A DNA stretch of 40,772 bases. It comes from Saprospiraceae bacterium (GTDB lineage: Bacteria; Bacteroidota; Bacteroidia; Chitinophagales; Saprospiraceae). Position numbers and translations under genes: made by a program. Below are positions 39,091 to 40,772 of the stretch, piece by piece. Positions within the stretch are counted from its first letter, which is position 1. The number at the start of each line of letters is the position of its first letter. The notes under the pieces were generated by a model. The model was not told the origin of the DNA. It worked only from the letters and a program-made list of their open reading frames with translations, and did not search any database. The stretch covers positions 1 to 40,772 of the forward strand of contig JADJYH010000065.1 of assembly GCA_016719855.1 (NCBI GenBank), read 5' to 3'.

Positions 39091-39945
39091 ATGTCATTTA
39101 CACATTTCCAAATTGGACTTCTTAGATATAAAGAGGGTAGAAAACTTGAGGCAATTGAAGAATTCACGAATTCGATTGAATTAGACCCGTCTGAATATCG
39201 TGCTCTTGCATATGTCAACAGAGGTAATATCAAAGATGACCTTGGCAACTTTTCAGAAGCGATTGATGACTTCTCTTTAGCTTTAGAAATTGATGAAGAA
39301 TCTGCAAGTGCTTACTTTGGTAGAAGTATTTCATTTTCCAAAATTGAAGATTATGAAAGCGCAATTTTTGACTGCGAAGAAGCCATAGGTCTTGAGCCTG
39401 AAAATCCAAATTTCTACTTCGGAAGAGCTATGATCAACAAAAAAATGGGGAATGTGCTGGAAGCAATAAACGATTATACAACATTGCTTGAGATTGACCT
39501 CTGTCATTCGCCTGCATATCATAATAGAGGCAATCTTTGGTCAAAAATTGGAGAACTACAGAAGGCAGTAAGCGACTATGACTCAGCCGTTAAGTACAAC
39601 CCATCTTACTTTGAAGCGTATATCAATAGAGGGTTAGCAAAGCTTAATCTTAATGATTTGGATGGCTGTATAATTGATTGTTCAAAAGCCATCGAGCTGA
39701 ACCCTAACTATGCTCCTGCATATTTAAATAGGGGTATAGCAAAAAGCCAAAAAGAAAAAAATAGAGACGCAGACTTTGATTTTACGATGGCAATAAAAGT
39801 GAACCCTAGTTACTCGGAAGCATACTTCAACAGAGGCTCATTAAGGTATAAGCAAGGCCAATACCATGACGCATTAAGGGATTTCAATTCAGCGAAATTA
39901 CTTGGGGATGAGTCTGCGGAACAGGTGCTAAAAAACTTGTTTTAA
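39091..39945 (+). CDS. TPR-repeat protein
   Basis: A 284-residue protein made almost entirely of about eight tetratricopeptide repeats of 34 residues, each with the pattern A.Y..RG......G....AI.D...AIEL.P. Examples are NRGIAKSQKEKNRDADFDFT and NRGSLRYKQGQYHDALRDFN. No signal peptide or other domain is visible, so a cytoplasmic scaffold role is inferred. The coding sequence is AT-rich: 20 of 60 bases are G or C in 39121-39180, against 38 of 60 in 38041-38100. Confidence 0.85.
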   Translation: MSFTHFQIGLLRYKEGRKLEAIEEFTNSIELDPSEYRALAYVNRGNIKDDLGNFSEAIDDFSLALEIDEESASAYFGRSISFSKIEDYESAIFDCEEAIGLEPENPNFYFGRAMINKKMGNVLEAINDYTTLLEIDLCHSPAYHNRGNLWSKIGELQKAVSDYDSAVKYNPSYFEAYINRGLAKLNLNDLDGCIIDCSKAIELNPNYAPAYLNRGIAKSQKEKNRDADFDFTMAIKVNPSYSEAYFNRGSLRYKQGQYHDALRDFNSAKLLGDESAEQVLKNLF

Positions 39946-40026
39946 CATCCAATTATTACCTACCGCAACAATGCAGTCGTTATTGGCGTACTGCACCAAA
40001 TTGCTCATAAAATTCAATTTAAAAAA

Positions 40027-40344
40027 ATGTTGACAATCGAACAATCCAAAAAATTAAAAACGGACCACAAAGATTTAATTGGTAAAATCTCACAAGGTGG
40101 GCAAATTGAGGCATTAATTATCACTCCAAGAAATGACCCAGAATTTTCAAAAGGACTTAAATATTATTTACGCACACAGGATTCGGAGTCAGTTTTGCCA
40201 GCAAATAATGAGAGTGGCTATACCGTAACCGTAGTATCAAGGATTCAGCAACTCAAGAACAATGTCTATCATGAAGAAATTTTTGCCACACTTAAATTTC
40301 TCGAAATTGAAATTGACCTGAGTGAATATGGGGTTTCATATTAA
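40027..40344 (+). CDS. Hypothetical protein, 105 residues
   Basis: MLTIEQSKKLKTDHKDLIGK begins a soluble, mixed alpha/beta protein with no signal peptide and no family I recognise. It stands alone in AT-rich DNA 81 bp after the TPR gene, on the same strand. The frame is intact and its composition matches its neighbours. Confidence 0.6.
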   Translation: MLTIEQSKKLKTDHKDLIGKISQGGQIEALIITPRNDPEFSKGLKYYLRTQDSESVLPANNESGYTVTVVSRIQQLKNNVYHEEIFATLKFLEIEIDLSEYGVSY

Positions 40345-40495
40345 TTACCAGCCAGTCGCAATTGCCGCTTTGTTCATTGTTGCATGAACTGGTTTTAATA
40401 ATTCGAACTATCAGTTGTCGAAAGTATGTTTCTTTACCTCTAAACAGGTCTTTTTTCTAATGTTGTGAAAATTATTAATTTTTAAATTAATTGTC

Positions 40496-40772
40496 ATGGA
40501 AGAAGTAGCTCGATTTGTTGCGATTCTTTTCGGTGCAGTCTTGTCGATTTTATTTATCGGGGGGTTTCTTTGGACACTGTTTGATGCACTATTTACTCCT
40601 TATGAAAAAGAAAAAAAGGAATCAAAGCCAAAAGAAAAATACAATCCTACGATTGGTATGCAGATATTGAATCGTCACGAGAAAATGCAACTCTAGATGA
40701 AATTTTCGAAGTTGAGGGAAAGTACCGTACCAAACAAAAAAATAGTGATGAAACGGATATCTTACCTTTTTA
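40496..40772 (+). CDS. Small membrane protein, frameshifted, running to the window edge
   Basis: The N-terminus MEEVARFVAILFGAVLSILF gives one transmembrane segment (about residues 6-30), followed by a Lys/Glu-rich linker (EKEKKESKPKEKYN). The raw frame ends at 40696. A single missing base near 40648 would instead give WYADIESSRENATLDEIFEV and continue to DILPF at the window edge, where the last bases TTA cannot confirm a stop. The function is unknown. Confidence 0.55.

Overview
The window looks like a chromosomal segment of a Bacteroidota bacterium, most likely of the Saprospiraceae type. The grounds are several large secreted proteins with type IX secretion (T9SS) C-terminal domains of both type A and type B, a PorP/SprF-like barrel next to a PorE-like OmpA protein, multidomain adhesins with Cys-rich Asp/Gly calcium repeats, few Shine-Dalgarno sequences, and TAnnTTTG-type promoter boxes. 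No rRNA, tRNA or CRISPR array was seen.

Layout. 8-1409: an insertion sequence with doubled terminal repeats and a transposase split at an A8 run. 1546-2907: a sugar-type MFS transporter. 2992-11483 (minus): a repeat-rich T9SS surface protein, an SMP-30/gluconolactonase-like lipoprotein and a second T9SS protein with a dockerin-like segment. 11648-12826: purM. 12900-13830: a grossly G-biased tract that looks like unreliable sequence. 14109-19881: a three-gene cassette (type B T9SS adhesin, PorP/SprF-like, PorE-like). 20060-20728: cmk. 20934-24600 (minus): a PA-domain/LamG-like T9SS protein. 25021-27722 (minus): glycerate kinase and an MBL-double-rhodanese sulfur enzyme. 28274-31851: Nudix hydrolase, kdsB, a LysM/RlpA-like protein, a small PD-(D/E)XK-like protein and a LON-domain protein. 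32002-33276: two tandem type II toxin-antitoxin modules. 33351-39056: a lipoprotein alpha-2-macroglobulin with a CIEQ thioester site. 39057-40772: an AT-rich tail with a TPR protein and two small unknown genes.

Two patterns run across the window. First, many short intergenic gaps are almost wholly filled by long imperfect inverted repeats made of reiterated 6-12 bp words. Each gap has its own vocabulary, and the arms abut or include the flanking stop or start codons. I know no named element that fits, and this is the main candidate for something undescribed. Second, about fifteen reading-frame breaks fall in otherwise family-typical genes, often at homopolymers. That points to indel errors in the assembly more than to mass pseudogenisation, so split genes are reported here as single genes with the break position.

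Functionally, the window is dominated by cell-surface biology (T9SS cargo and anchors, LPS Kdo activation by KdsB, peptidoglycan-binding proteins, A2M protease trap), with housekeeping nucleotide metabolism (purM, cmk) between.
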